From assembly GCA_964007475.1 (NCBI GenBank), contig OZ023273.1, forward strand, positions 128,830,732 through 128,894,731: a DNA stretch of 64,000 bases. Direction: 5' to 3'. The DNA comes from Hybos culiciformis. Lineage: Eukaryota > Arthropoda > Insecta > Diptera > Hybotidae. Shown here piece by piece: positions 37,310 through 51,100 of this stretch. Position 1 is the stretch's first letter; each line of letters opens with the position of its first letter. The notes under the pieces were generated by a model that ran no database searches, had not been told where the DNA came from, and saw only the letters and a program-made list of their open reading frames with translations. A program made the position numbers and the translations under genes.

Positions 37310-37958
37310 TATACCATAGATTAAGAATACAGAAAGATGTGAAGCTTCATACGACATTATTTTTGGTATTTTTATGTGAATGTGTTAGTAAAACAAAATA
37401 AAATACGTGATAATTATCAATATATGAAAAGAATTTTATTTAGTTTTACTAATACCTTGTTCGCATTATAATTTAAATTCCCTTTATATTCTGGAAAACA
37501 AATTGCCGTTCGCATTACAAAATTTGATGAGAACTGGAATTTGATGATGTAAAAAAAAAAATTGAGAAAGAGAAAAAGTTTTTGTTGTTGAAAATTTTGA
37601 CTTTTTATCTCGCTTTTTATAATTTTTTTTTGTTTTTTTTTAATTTTGACTCGAATTTGACAAGAAAATTGTTGCCAACTATAACAAAATTTCAAAAAAT
37701 GAGTGAAAATAACTATAAATGTAGAATTCTAACCCTGACAAACTAGAATATGAAAGTGGAATATACATATTCCGGAATATTTTTTTATATGAAAAATCCA
37801 GTTCATATTTCTGAAATATTCCGGATAACAGCATATTCCACTAATATTCTCCTAATGCGAACACCATATAACACCTTCGCATAAAAATACCAAAAAAGAC
37901 TGAAAAAATGTTGTATGAAGCTTCCTTCTTCTTTCTGTATTCTTAATCTATGCTTATA
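37310..37958. repeat. Imperfect inverted-repeat arms flanking a nested element
   Basis: Bases 37310-37389 and the reverse complement of 37868-37958 share CATAGATTAAGAATACAGAAA, AAGCTTCATAC and TTTGGTATTTTTATG in the same order, with small insertions between. The arms end close to the borders of the CCTTGTTCGCA-family element between them. Either that element inserted into the loop of an older hairpin, or the whole ~650 bases is one compound foldback. Confidence 0.65.
37454..37866. mobile_element. CCTTGTTCGCA-family MITE, copy 1
   Basis: The left end ACCTTGTTCGCATT (37454) and the right end, reading GGTGTTCGCATT on the minus strand (to 37866), are inverted copies. A second internal copy, CCGTTCGCATT, lies about 50 bases in from the left end. 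ATTCCGGA-type words occur near the right end. The same layout (outer CTTGTTCGCA, inner CCGTTCGCA, right-hand CCGGA words) recurs at 61090-61467, which makes this a two-copy family within the window. No transposase is present; the 92-codon minus frame here is lysine-rich filler. Confidence 0.6.
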
Positions 37959-39601
37959 CGAAGTGTTTATTTCTCGTTGAAGTCGATATCTTTTGGAATA
38001 GTTTGTTCCTTTGTCACATTTTTTAAGCATAGTTTTATTAAATTTTAGCTTACAAGTAAAGTTCATTATTCGAAGAAGTCTACGTCTTCTAACAGTTTTA
38101 TCTTTAGTTTCAACTTAAAAGAGGAGGTCGAATCTTCTGACAATTTCTTTTTTTTTGTAAACAGACATAATAATGCGATAATTCAATAATGCCACAGATT
38201 TTTATGAATTGGTCCCAAAACTATATTATAAGTGTACCTATATTCAATATTTATTTTATCTTCAAACATTTTTTTTATTATTAATTCATTTCCATATTGC
38301 ATTTTCATTGAAGTCTATTAAGATATCTTTTGGACTATTTATTTATTATGTTTGATACAGTAAATAATGAAGTTTCAAGATATAGAAAATATGAAAAAGG
38401 TCAAATTTTTATTATTTTTTTTTTCAAACCGAATATTTATTTTATGAGTGCGCGCGTACAAAATAAAACAAAAGGATTTTTCCATATTTAAAGAAAAACT
38501 TTATATTATTTATTTCTGGAAATGGTAAAAGGTCAATCGAGATTAAATTTATTTCAAAAAAGAAAAAAAAAAAATTTAAAATAAAAAATTCAACAAAAAT
38601 AAAATTGAAAATTGGAAAAATAAGACAATTGTTTTTCATTTGGAACCAAAAAAAAAAAAAAAAACAAAATAAAAAACTAATAGTCAGTAACCAGCTTCTT
38701 GCTTTTGAATCATTAATCATTCGAATCTTTATTTCTTTTTTATTATGTTGGTTTTTTTTTTTTTTTTTATATCGCATATAATTTAATTTTTATGATTCAA
38801 TCAATGTGCAAAAATCTATTAAGCATTTTTATATTGCAAATTTTCTAAGTGCTTTACCTATCTATGTCATTAGATAAAAAAAAAAATTCAAAATAAAAAA
38901 AATTAAATAAAGCGTTGAATTTCTCACATTTTTTTTTGTCGATTTTCTTGTTAGGAAAAGACAAAAACATAAAAAATTGATTAAGAAAGATATTTAAAAG
39001 TCTTTTGTGTATTTGACACAAGGAAGAACGTGATAGTTTTTCTCAAGATATCCAATATCCATATTCAACGTAATTTTTTTTTCTTTATTTTCTTCTTTTT
39101 TTATTCCTTGAAAATATTCACATTTAATTTATGAAATTAAATTGTAAGGACGGTAGAAGAGAATAATTATTACAGTGTTGGAAGTGATTAAAAAAAACCC
39201 ATGAAGTTTTATAGCCAACATAATATTCTGCTATATGTAGAGAGATAGTAATTATTTTGTTTATATTCAGTTTGAAATAATACTACTACTAGACTAAATA
39301 GTAATACTAAACTGTCTGGGCACTGATTTGCTTTTCAATTTTGGCCTTCTTAAAGTAAACAGGTAAAAATTGTTCACTACCCAAATAAAAAACATTTTGA
39401 ATTGAAGTTTAATTAGATTAAGTTTAATTTTTTTTTCAATTATTATTAATTTCTTTTAAGAGATGTTAACAAAAGACCCAAGAAAAGCAAAAAACCCCTT
39501 AAAAGAGTATGAAACTTAAGTATATGTATATGTAATGTGAAAAGTGTATAACTTTATTTTTTCTAATATTTTTTTGTGAAGAATAATTTTAAGATAGATT
39601 T
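37959..39601. other. AT-rich non-coding stretch
   Basis: No gene is seen. The 87- and 111-codon minus frames at 37803 and 38442 translate repeat arms and poly-A/T tracts. Confidence 0.65.
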
Positions 39602-39874
39602 AAAAAAATAAGTAAAAAACGAGTTTTCAAAAAACTGAGGCCAGGCCGCATGAAAAAGTAGAAAATAACTTATTCTTCACACACAGAGGTGGACTCAGAT
39701 TTTTTGATTGGGACGTAAGTGATTTGATTCATGAAGAGAAAGAATATTCAAGAGAAATGTCCCAATCAAAAAATCTGAGTCCACCTCTGTGTGTGAAGAA
39801 TAAGTTATTTTCTACTTTTTCATGCGGCCTGCCCTCAGTTTTTTGAAAACTCGTTTCTTACTTATTTTTATTTT
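39602..39874. repeat. Long near-perfect inverted repeat (hairpin), ~112-base arms
   Basis: The arm at 39602-39714 pairs with 39759-39874 across a 44-base loop. Only about two mismatches are seen in the unique, GC-mixed part of the arms (one in the CTGAGGCCAGGCCGC region, one in AGTAAAAAACGAG). Such identity implies recent formation or active maintenance. Transcription through it would give a long double-stranded RNA stem. No coding potential or obvious target duplication is seen. Confidence 0.9.
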
Positions 39875-39954
39875 CTGCCTTTTTCACGTTAACTAAATTG
39901 TTATTATGTGCTGCATGGAGATGTTTTAAAACAATTTTATGACTAATCATATCG

Positions 39955-40480
39955 ATGAAAATTTTTCCGATGATTTTCCCGCTTTTTCGGGTTTTCCATG
40001 GAGTTTTCTACAAAAGCAACTTTATGCAACTCATTTCGCTCTACAACTTTGTCTCAGGTTGTAAAACGCTCAAACGCTTCCTTGGTCAGAAAAACTCCGG
40101 AAAAGCGTTTTACATGAATTTTCATCGATTTTTTCTGCAAGTTTTCACCATTGTCGGTGAGAAAGTAATGATGCCAGTTGATAATGAACTTAATCCTGCA
40201 TAATTTAGAAAACTTTTTTACCGGAAAATTTTCCGGAAAAGTAGGAAAATTCCGGAAAATTTTTTCGGAAAAATCAGAAAACTTTGCATTTTTCCTAAAA
40301 CGGATTTATCACTACTCAAATTTGTACCAAATTTTCAAATGATTTTCCCGATTTTCCGGGTTTTCCATGGAAATTTTCGGTTCAAATTTTGATAGCTTCA
40401 ATTGTCACGCGACATGAACCTTTGTGTCAAATTTCAGCACGCTGTGATGACGAAAAGTGGGTCTACGAGAGTGTCGAAAA
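39955..40480. repeat. Degenerate dispersed-repeat block with CCGGAAAA words
   Basis: GATTTTCCCG followed by GGGTTTTCCATGGA occurs twice, near 39970 and near 40340. Between them are several TTCCGGAAAA words (40220-40280) and a small perfect stem, TGTAAAACGCT/AGCGTTTTACA, at 40060-40114. The part at 40405-40480 (GTGTCAAATTTCAGCACGCTGTGATGAC) resembles the non-coding interspersed repeats of many insects that contain a CAAATTTCA phrase. The 82-codon plus frame at 39955-40203 translates this repeat and shows no domain. Confidence 0.4.
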
Positions 40481-43400
40481 TAGTAAAGAAATATATAAAC
40501 AGACAAATTACTTTACGAGTTAATAAGAATTGTGTCCTCAAAAAAAAGTGTAAAAATATATTTATTATTATTTTCTAGATTTGATAGTTGAATTGGGAAA
40601 ATGTGCTTTACTTACTGATTTGTGGTTAACATAAGTATTTATAGGTATCTTGTTGTCTCCACAAATTACTTTTTCATAGTTAATTTAAACTTTATCATAA
40701 ATGTGCCGAGATACATTTTCTCATCATTTACTGCACTGAGAAAGTCATATCAAAATCGCTTTGTAAGTGCATTATGTTCTATGAGTAAAGTGTTCCTACT
40801 TAATGGTTAGGTAATAAGCGTTTCATTATTGATGAACTCATTTTATAAATTATTCTAAAATTTCCAACCTGATATAAAATTTTATGTAATTATAAAATTT
40901 ATTATGTTCAATTTTCTTAAGCCATTACTGTTTACGAAGAAAAATATATTTCACTAAGAGTATTATATAATTAAACGTGTTGAAGCATAAAATTTTTAAA
41001 ACTTTTACATTTTATTTATATAAACTATACAATCTATATGTACGGTGTGTATTTGTATATACATATATACATTTCTTATAAAAGAAGAACTTTCATAACA
41101 TAAAAAGGACATTATTTTCTTCCCAGAAGTCATATTACTATAAGATATACATAAAATGTATATGTATACATTTTAATGTTTGTGGAATAGTGATTTCATG
41201 AGAAACATGAATTTTTCTTAAATATTATATAGAAAAACTAGAAATATTTTAATATAATATGTACATATATTTTTCATATGATTCAAATCATATAATCAAA
41301 AATATTTGAAATGTCCAGGTTCTAGCTTTAATATTTAATTTAATACAATTTTGGTCAATTTAATGATAAAGAAAAAATTCTTCTTTACTATGTATAAAGT
41401 TTTAACTTAAATAATTCCAATATAAAGTGAATAAATTATTTTGGCTTTTTAGCATTTGTAAAGTAAATTTAGAAGTCGATTTTATGTTAAACTAAATTAC
41501 AGTAAACTAATATTATACTAAGCAAGCAAATTGTCGTAAATTTTTGCTCGAAAACCCAACGAACTGTTATACCTCTTTATGTTGGTATGTTGGTTAATGA
41601 GAAATATAAAACAAGTTTTTAAAGTCACTCCAATATATTATGTTTCTTTTATCTTATTAAGTATATACAAACTTTTGGATTATTTATTGAGAAAATAAGA
41701 CAAAGCTTTTAAATAATCTTAGTCCTGATTAAAAGATACTTCAGGTAAATTTAAATAAATGTTTAATTTGTCATATCTTATACTCAATAAAGAACAACTA
41801 TAATAAATATAAGGTTTAAAAAAGGTATGAATGAGTTATTTTCTTCTCACAAAGATAAATTTATGTATATTTCAAAATTGATTACCTAAAAAAAAAAAAA
41901 GAAGAAAATTATTCCACATTTCAACAAAATAAAAATTCTATTTATTTTTCATATGTACAAGCTATATAACAAAATTGCTATAAAAATGCTAACAAAACTT
42001 TTATTGCCAAAAAAAAGAAGAAAAACACGAAAAAAAAAGTAAATAATATAACAGTTCGCAGTCAATTTTAAGCGCTTCCACCTTCCACTATTTCAATTTT
42101 ATTATTATTCAAGATGAAGTGATTTACCAGAGTTTTTTTTTTTTATTTTTTATTTTTCTTTCTTCTTTCTTTTTCTTTTTTTTCTTATATTTTGTACAAT
42201 TTATTTAAATGTTTACTTACGCAACAAGAGAAAAAAAAATCATAAATAATTTAAAAATAATGTTTTTCTTTTTATTTTTTATTTTTCCAGTAAAAAATAA
42301 AAAACAAAAATAATTCGTATGTACATCTCGTCACATCACATATCATGACGAATCAACATTGGTCATTATAGTTGCCCATCATCAGCCAGAAGCAAAAAAA
42401 AATGTATTCATATATATAAATTAAAGGTACATTTATAATGTATACAGTATTATTGCGAGTGTAAACTATTAATTTTGTTTTCATTTTGATTATAAATAAT
42501 TTTGAGTTATATAATTTTTTTGTGTTATTAAATTCTAATGTATAAGTATAATATAAAATAAAAAATTTTAGAAATAAATAAATTATAACAAATCAATCGT
42601 CCTTTACTTACTATTTCATATAATTACTCCATTTTCTGAAATTTGAAAGTATGAAAGTTTAGAAAGATAAAAATAAATTCACCTATGGTTGGTTACAAAA
42701 TTTTATTTGAATTAAGCAATATTATGAATTTCTTAATTCTTATTCTTAATTTTATTCAACAATAGTTTACTTTTTAAACATTTTCATTTTATTTACATAG
42801 TTTACGCAAAAAAATAGTCTTCTTAACTCAAATTGACATCCTTTGCTTTAAAATTTAGTATACTATGTATATTATAGTATATAAGTACAGTATATATAGT
42901 TATATTATAAATGTTTATATACACATTTTATAATTTACTTGATAAAATTAAGCTCAAATAAAATATTTAAGTTTTTTTCAATATTCTCATAAATTGTGTA
43001 CACAAAATATTTACTATGTATATTTTTAATGATTAGTTAATTCAAAGATTTTTCAGAAATTTTTAAACGAAATTTGAATAACATTTATTTTAAATTAAAA
43101 TAATAATTGTATAATAATTAGATTACATACATATTCATATCAAATTTACTTAGTTTAGGAGAATACTTTATTTGTGCTAATAATAATATATAATAATATG
43201 TATAGGTACATTTGAATCAAAAAAAATACTGTAGAACTGAAACACATGTATTTTACAAAAAGATATACAGCATAACTACTCGTAATTACATAATACTTCT
43301 ATTATATGTTATATATGTTTTAAACATTTTTTGTAATAATTTTTTTTTTTAATGAATTTATTAAATAATTTTAATGTCTAATATTATCTTAACATTCCTT

Positions 43401-44451
43401 TCGAAGACACATCTGAAACATACCTCGAAAAAAGTTTTTAAGCTTTTAATTTTAGATATTTATTTATAAATTAGTCAGTATATCGTATATCTAAAACTTT
43501 ATTTATCTCTGCGGGTACGTACCTCTTAAATTCCTCATTTTAATCCTATAGGACATTTATTGTGATAATTTATTAAATAGTATGGTCAAAAGCGTATAGA
43601 ATATTTAGCTAACAGCGAATTTAAATTTTGCGTAAGTCAAATATATACTTATGACGACGCTATAGTAAAAGAATTGGAAAAATTACAACATGACAGACAC
43701 GTAGGAAACATTTGTTCAATAATAATTTCTCGAGTTCTGCAAAGAACAAAAAACTAAAGATGATTAATGACTAACTTTCATCCATTTAATCATAAATTTT
43801 CCGCCACCATCAAGACTAATAATTATGCAGTAAAATTTTTATTTTAATAATAAAATTCTTAATTTTCACTATAATACTTTTTATTATAATATTATATATT
43901 ATTGTAAAATACTTAATATATATTTTGTAATAGTAAAATATTTTTATTTACATTTATCTTATTTAAGAGAAATAAAAAAAAAACACAAAGATCAAAACTG
44001 TTAATTTTCTTTTCGATCTAAGAATATTTTCTTGTATTTTTTATACTTTTAAGATTAATATTTATGTGGCTACTGCGCGCATTTACTGTTGATTCCAAAT
44101 AACTATGTCCCAATATCTGAGTTAAGAAATAAAATATTCTTGTGATTGGAATTTCAATGAAATTAATTATGCCTTTTGTGTATATATATTTAATTTTTTA
44201 ATATTTTTGTTCTTCAACTTTTTCTTAGTTTTTTTTTTTTCCTCTTCTACAATATAAGAAGAATCCTCACATTGATGATGGTCTATATGGTTACAAAGGT
44301 ATTTCTGCAATTTATTGGGATTCAATAAAAATAATCTAGAAAGACAAGTTAAATTGTTTTTATTATATTGTATCTTCTTGAAAAAAAAATAAAAAATAAA
44401 ATATATTTTTCTTTTTATAAAAATAAACGTATAGACATTTAAACTGCGCAG
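40481..44451. other. AT-rich non-coding stretch
   Basis: No gene is seen. A small palindrome, AAAATGTATA/TATACATTTT, lies at 41153-41174, and poly-T is heavy at 42130-42190. A mildly GC-richer patch at about 42335-42395 has no convincing frame. Confidence 0.65.
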
Positions 44452-44508
44452 AAAAGTTCGTCTTCATCTTTTGATTCCCGGAAGGAATTGCTGCAAGACG
44501 AGATATAG
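44452..44508 (+). other. GC-richer islet with open frame, possible terminal exon, weak
   Basis: After GCGCAG, which could be a 3' splice site, the plus strand reads KSSSSSFDSRKELLQDEI and a TAG. The stretch is clearly GC-richer than its flanks. The pyrimidine tract lies some 30 bases upstream, which is not ideal, and the opposite strand is also open (part of a 93-codon frame). The product is not recognised. Confidence 0.2.
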
Positions 44509-45110
44509 ACGACAGGAATAACGATTTTTCAACATGAGAACATAAAAATAAAATTGACCATTTCATTTGCGTAATACAAGTTGCTGAAAGATGAAAAAAA
44601 AAGAAGAAAAAGAATACACACAGTATGTAACCAGTATATGACATTTTTTATTTTTGTTATTTTACTTTGAAGTTTTTAAATTGTTATGACATACAAAACT
44701 GATTTGAAGCATATATTTTATATTTAATATCATATAAAAGATATTAAATCATAAACCGATTTCGATTTTTATAAAAAGTTTTTGATAAATGAATGATTTA
44801 GTTAAATGTAGAAATAGCATTTACGATCTTTATAATAATATGAAGACATAAAATTTTACTGAATTTGGTTTTATGTTCATAATAATAGTTACATTTCCAT
44901 TTCAAAAAAGATACAATTACTACAATACAATAATGATTTTTGATGTTGCGGTCGTTAATGATTTAATTCTAAAATGAGTTCTCATTTTGCTTCTGAAAAA
45001 AATATTTTTAATCCATTTTGAAATATAACCATTTTTAAATTCTAACTTTATACCCTCCTAAATGTTCAACCATTTATAAAATATTATTGATTAAATTATA
45101 TTTGCTGTTG

Positions 45111-45167
45111 CAAATTTCGAAGAGGCGAGGTCCTCAGCCTGCTCTCAATGACTTAATTGGATATTAA
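45111..45167. other. GC-richer islet open on both strands, unidentified
   Basis: On the plus strand the bases read ISKRRGPQPALNDLIGY and TAA. On the minus strand they read IESRLRTSPLRNLQQQI and TAA, after a possible AATTAAG splice acceptor. With both strands open, the direction cannot be chosen. It may be a small exon, a repeat fragment or chance. Confidence 0.15.
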
Positions 45168-48100
45168 TAATTTGCGACTACCACTAATTTAAAAAATAAA
45201 ACCAGAATTGAAATATAAAGAAAAAAAAACAAAGTTAAAATTATATAACTAACGAGGATTTAACGATTTCGGGATAACATTTAATATTTTTATGTATAAA
45301 GTTTTACTTCATGAGTACCATGATCTCATAATACACTGAATGCGAACCTATAAATCTTATTTCAATCGATAAACAATATTGAAACTAAATTTTTTGAAAG
45401 ACAATTTTTGATTGACATGCAGTTGGGAAAAAATAATTTTATTGTTTCTTATATTTTACTAAAAAAAAAAAATGTAATAATGTTACTTTATCTAAATGCA
45501 ATAGAAATTACTAAAAACATTTTACAATAAAAACATTTTTTTTTTTTTGCAACAGAGCATAATAATTGGACTTATGTACTTTCGCAATCATTTGTTTTCT
45601 AATTTAAACTACATGGTTACTATAAATTTTAAGTTGATTGTGAACTTGAAGAGTAAAATTCCAAGCCCGATATAAGAATTTTTTTCGAAATATTTTAATC
45701 TCAAATGTTTACATTAACAGCTGGTAGAAGCAATTATATAACACTAAAAAGACATACATAATGGTGCTTTTAGTAGAAATAGGACTGTTGTCTTTTCATC
45801 AATGACTTTTTTATATCACACTTAACAATTTTTCTAAGCGAAATAAATCGATAAACTATTAAACTAAGTTAGTTTAAACATTATTTCCAAAATCAAAACA
45901 AAAATATGATACTATATACTTTTTAAAGTAAAAATTAAATCCTCTAAAAATACTACACAGCTTTCAAATCATTTGAAAAGATGTAGGTACATTCTTTTAT
46001 CGAAAGTAATTCTTCTATAAGTTATAGACTATAAATATAACAAAAGGTAGAGATTTTGAATTTTTGATAATTTGATCAGGATCAAACATATTCTTTTTTG
46101 ATTCAAAATTTATTTATCTTTACTCAAAAATGAATAATTCAAAAGTAAAAAAAAAGTTGCCTAAGCTTAAATTTTAGGAAAAAGAAATTAATCCAAATTT
46201 AATTAATCTATACAATTTAATCTATCTATACATTATTTTACATTTCAATCTTATTCATATTTTTTATAATCGTTGGAAGAAACCGAATTTACTAAAACAT
46301 GTTGTTATGTGTTACAATTTTCATTTTTTTAGAAAAATTGATTGAAAGGATTATATAAGTTTTTGTTGTCATTTTAATAATAAATAGTAAAAAAAATACT
46401 CGTTTTCAGCCAAATAAATTTAAAAAATATGTACCTCACCTCAGATATGTGTCAAATATGAATAGTTTCCGCAATTTAAAAATGAAAACAGTAGTATCAT
46501 GTCTCTAGAATCAACATTGAGACGCAGATGTCGAAAAATTATTACTATTAATACAAATTTATATTTCTCAGTAACATATATAAATAAATACTATTTTTTA
46601 AAGAATATAATAACTTTTTAACCACTTTTTAAAGTTTTATCCTGAGTTTAAAAAAAAAAAAAAAATTATCTGCCATGGTTTTATTCGATCATTCATTATA
46701 AGCCGCTCTTTGATGTTAATTTTTTAAAATAAGTTATTTATTTTAAATGCTTTATTATAAAATAAAATTTAACAAAAATTGAATATAAAAATAAATAAAA
46801 CAATAGGACATTTTTTTTTTTTTTTTGAGTTAAATAATTCGTTTTTATATAAATTTTATAAATTGTATAATTGAAATTATCATTTTTAAGAAATCTCATA
46901 CGGCCATAGAAGAAATAAATAAAAAAAAAAAAAAAACATTTAGCTTTGCAGCTTAGAAAGAAGCGTAAACACAGCATCAGCAGTGCAACAACGAATAACA
47001 AAAAAAAAAAAAACAAAAAATAGTTATAACTCATTGGAGGATATTAAATTTTCTCTAATAACCTACATATCCCATTATTTGTAATTTTATCAAGATTATA
47101 GTTAGCACCTATTTAAAACATAGTTTATTTTATTAAATAAAATTGTAAGTACCCTTAAACACCTCTAATATCTTAAAAGACCGCGAGTCTGTTTTTTTTT
47201 TTTTTTATTTATTTTTTTTTTTTTGTTGTTAATGTGAAGAGAGTGAAAAAAAAAAGCACATAGTAATAGTAATAATAATGAAAATAATGTTAAATATCCA
47301 AAAATGGTAAAAAACAACGAATATAAATTGTGTAATTTTTATTATTATTATTATTATTTTTTATTTTTTTTATTTTGTAAGTTAAGTTTTTCTTCCTTCA
47401 ACTCATAGGTTCGTGTTATCAATACACATTTGAGAAACTTAGTGATCATGTTACATTCCATAACAAAAAAAAAAAAAACTAAAAACAAAAATACGAAAAA
47501 AAAAGAAAGAAGTATCAGAAACAGCTAAAAACATCGAAGTAGCTGCGTTTTAGCTTATATGGAGTAGGGTGGACTCTATACTAATTATAATACCATAAAT
47601 AATTTTATAAAGATAAAAAATCTACACAAGAAAGTCATTTAAAATTTTATTCGATATAAAGCTGATATTGCCTTTGCCATTTTTAAACTTATATTAAAAA
47701 TCTAGGAATAGAGAGTTTTTTAGCTTTAATAACAAAAGCTTGTACATGGCACAGCCTTCAGTATAGTATAGTTAGTTATTGAATATTTATCCACAATCAC
47801 ATTTTTATGGGATATCTATGATAATGAGTGACAAATGATAAGAAACTTTTATGAATATACCGATTTAATAAGAGAATCTCTTCTTCCAACCTCATAAAAA
47901 TTATATATTAAATATCAATTTTTATCTAAGGAAATCAAAAATCAATTAAGCCCATTCTAACATAAAGTGTGGTGATTTCAAAATGTACCGGCCTCCAAAA
48001 CAAATTTCACTATACAATACATTAATCGCATTGATGTTTATTAAAAAAAAAAATATATATATACCTAGTGTGATAATGGCTAACAAAAACATAAATTTTT

Positions 48101-51100
48101 CAATTTATAAAATTTATTAAACTTTTTTTTTTTTTATTTTCAATCGAACATTTTCGCAATTTTTTTTATTTTTTATTTTTATTCAATTTTTTTTCTATAT
48201 TTTCTAAAAACAAGAAGAAGTCACTTTTAAATTATGTGACAAATAGAGACGGCGCAATAAAAAGATTAACTTTTTCTGTTTAGTTGTTCTTTCTATTCAA
48301 AAATCTCGTTAAGTCAAAATTTAAAAGTCAATGAATAGATGGCAATTTGACATATCTTTGAGATTTTGTTTAAATAGCATAAGACCTACAGGTCATTGTG
48401 TATATTTATTATAAAATTTCTTTTATTTGTCTATCATTATAACACTGTTTGATACTTACACAATACATATAGATACTAATATTTTTAAAGTTTAAAAATA
48501 ATATCTATAACATCTATTTCTTACCTGTAAATAACAATAAGTTAAGTAAAGCTTTCACAGCACGCTTAACTTGTCTTCTATAACTTTTACTAAAATTTAT
48601 TCCTCAGACAAATTTCAATGATTTCAAGTATGATATGACTATACTCAAAGCCTATACATATAGTTAGGAAACAGCCAAACTGGAACAAATATACTATTCC
48701 GAACATTTGATACTCTGGGAGATAAAACCCCAAAAAATTTCCTTAACAGAATGGGAATATTAATATAATTATAATAATAAAATGATCCTAAAAGAAATTT
48801 GTCAAATCTGTACACGATTATTCACAATTTTTAAATTAATTTATGGAATCAATATTGAAGTTTTCTGTTTATTTATAACAATTTCTTTTTCGAAACTTCC
48901 ACTTCTATTTTTGCATCCTTTGAGCCTAGCATATGTCATCATGCATTATCAATGAATCGGTTAGAGTTTCTCAAATAATTGTTCCTATCGGCCTGTAACT
49001 GTTTGGAATTTTTATGTACTTAATCTTGTGAAACTCGTAAATTGCACTTGCACAACGTGAATATTGTTGAGATGCATACAATTAAAAAATCAACTTATTT
49101 TCAAAATTAGAAGATGACTTTAAAATTATAATTCCCATTCATAATTCTTTACAAATAAAACAAACAATTTCAGAGGTCAAGTTTACGGAAAATTAGAATT
49201 ATTTCCTATGTATTGAGCAAAAAAAAAATAATTCTTCACCAAATACGGTTCATTTCAATTGCTCTGGTAGCTATACAGTATGTACTATTTAAGCAACCCA
49301 CATAGCTACGTCATTATTACGTAAAATCATAATTACATACATAAATAAAATTAATATTTTTTTTAAAATCATTGTCTTTAGAAATCAAGTCTCCGTATAA
49401 GGTTTGCACATGTTTATTATATTCTCTAGAATTTTATGAGATTTTTCGCTATTTAAATGAATTTTTCGCAAAATTAGAATTTTTATGATAAAAAATAATT
49501 TCACGTCATTATTTGTAAATAAACATAAAATTTTGATTTTCTAAAATGCATCTAAATTATCAGATGTTTGCGTAAAATATTAAGTGCAGATTATATGCCA
49601 CACTTTTGAATATTTTGCTCAATGAGAATTGAGGGGGCGAAATAACGAAATTTTTATTTTTTTTTTCATAGATTCATTATGTAAATAAATAATATAACAT
49701 TGAAATTAAAAGTTGTTTTATGCGTGAGTAAACAAGAAGGTTTATATTTTTATTGATTTGAAAAAAAAAAAAATATAGGTATATATTTAAAATATTCTTA
49801 TTATAAATGCATAAAATTAATGTCTATTCTAATATAAAAAGCAGAACAATGCTCAAAATAAAATGTCGCGGTCGACCGAATATCTACAAATTTTCTTATA
49901 GAAGAAATTATGTTATGTTTATTTTATCTTTATAGAATGGAAGCTTAGCCATTACCAAATTTATAATAAAGTTCACATTTTTACTGAATATGCAATTCGG
50001 CATATAAACTTTTGCATTTACATCCTACTGTAAGATCTTTTTTTTTTAATTTGACTATAACTTTAATCAAAAATGCAAATCAACCTTATCGTACATGCTC
50101 AGCTCTATGCATAAGGACCAAAAATACTTTTAATATATTATATTATTTCTATCTATGTACAATGGATATATGTTCAAAATATTCATATATAATAAAATAA
50201 TATATAGGTACCAGTTGTTAATTCTATTAGCAAAAATTTAGATCATAATCAGATTGCTTAAACACATTTTCATATAATTATACACCAATTAAGGTTTTTT
50301 TTTTCTTGCTTTTTGAATTTCTTAGATTTTTTCTAAAGATTCTTGTCGACAGTATAGAAAAGTATACTAAAAATTTCCAACTACTATAAAATTAATTCCA
50401 TAATTTTATTGATTTATGTTCAAAACAGAAATATTATTGAAAATTGATTCAAATTTTGTTCAGCTATCACAAGTTTAGTTTCCATTGCCTGCTAACCATT
50501 CAAAAATTTAGATTTATTGAACTTTAATAATAGTTTAGGCGACTAACTAACCGAAATTAAAACATAATATAAAATTATATTTTAAAAATAATTTTGACAT
50601 AAAATTTTATTTAACAAATCTAAAAAAAACATGAATTTATTTATTAAAAAATTTAGTTCCAACATGTCAAAATTAATTTTTAAAACACAAATGTAACTAG
50701 TTTGGTATAGAATAATATAAATTCAATTTGTTTCATTGCTATATAAATTTTAATTCATACTCAAAACTATTTTATGGTCCTCAAACATGTTTGAACTTCT
50801 TTATTTATAAAGTGTCCGCAAATTAATGAATTAGCAACATTAATTTTAGTATGTTGATCATTTAACAAAAAAAACAACAATATTTTGCATACAACATTAT
50901 AAACAATCAATTTAAAGTAAAGTTTACAGTAAACTGCACCAAAAAAGTACAATCACGTAAAATATATCGTCAATAATAGTCACAAAAATTTAACTAAGAA
51001 ACAACTTGATAGTTTATATTTACTTGTAAGAAGAAAAATTTAATTTCAACCAAATATTCTGCGTTAATTTTTATCACGGGTCCGCTAATGTTGGAACATC

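Noticed and set aside
38442..38777. 111-codon minus-strand frame
   Set aside because: Long Phe and Lys runs come from poly-A/T tracts.
42335..42395. Slightly GC-richer patch as an exon
   Set aside because: No frame has both a good splice border and a composition change at its ends.
47545..47585. Short tail SPPYSI as a minus-strand terminal exon
   Set aside because: Only six codons with an ordinary AG; too short to separate from chance.
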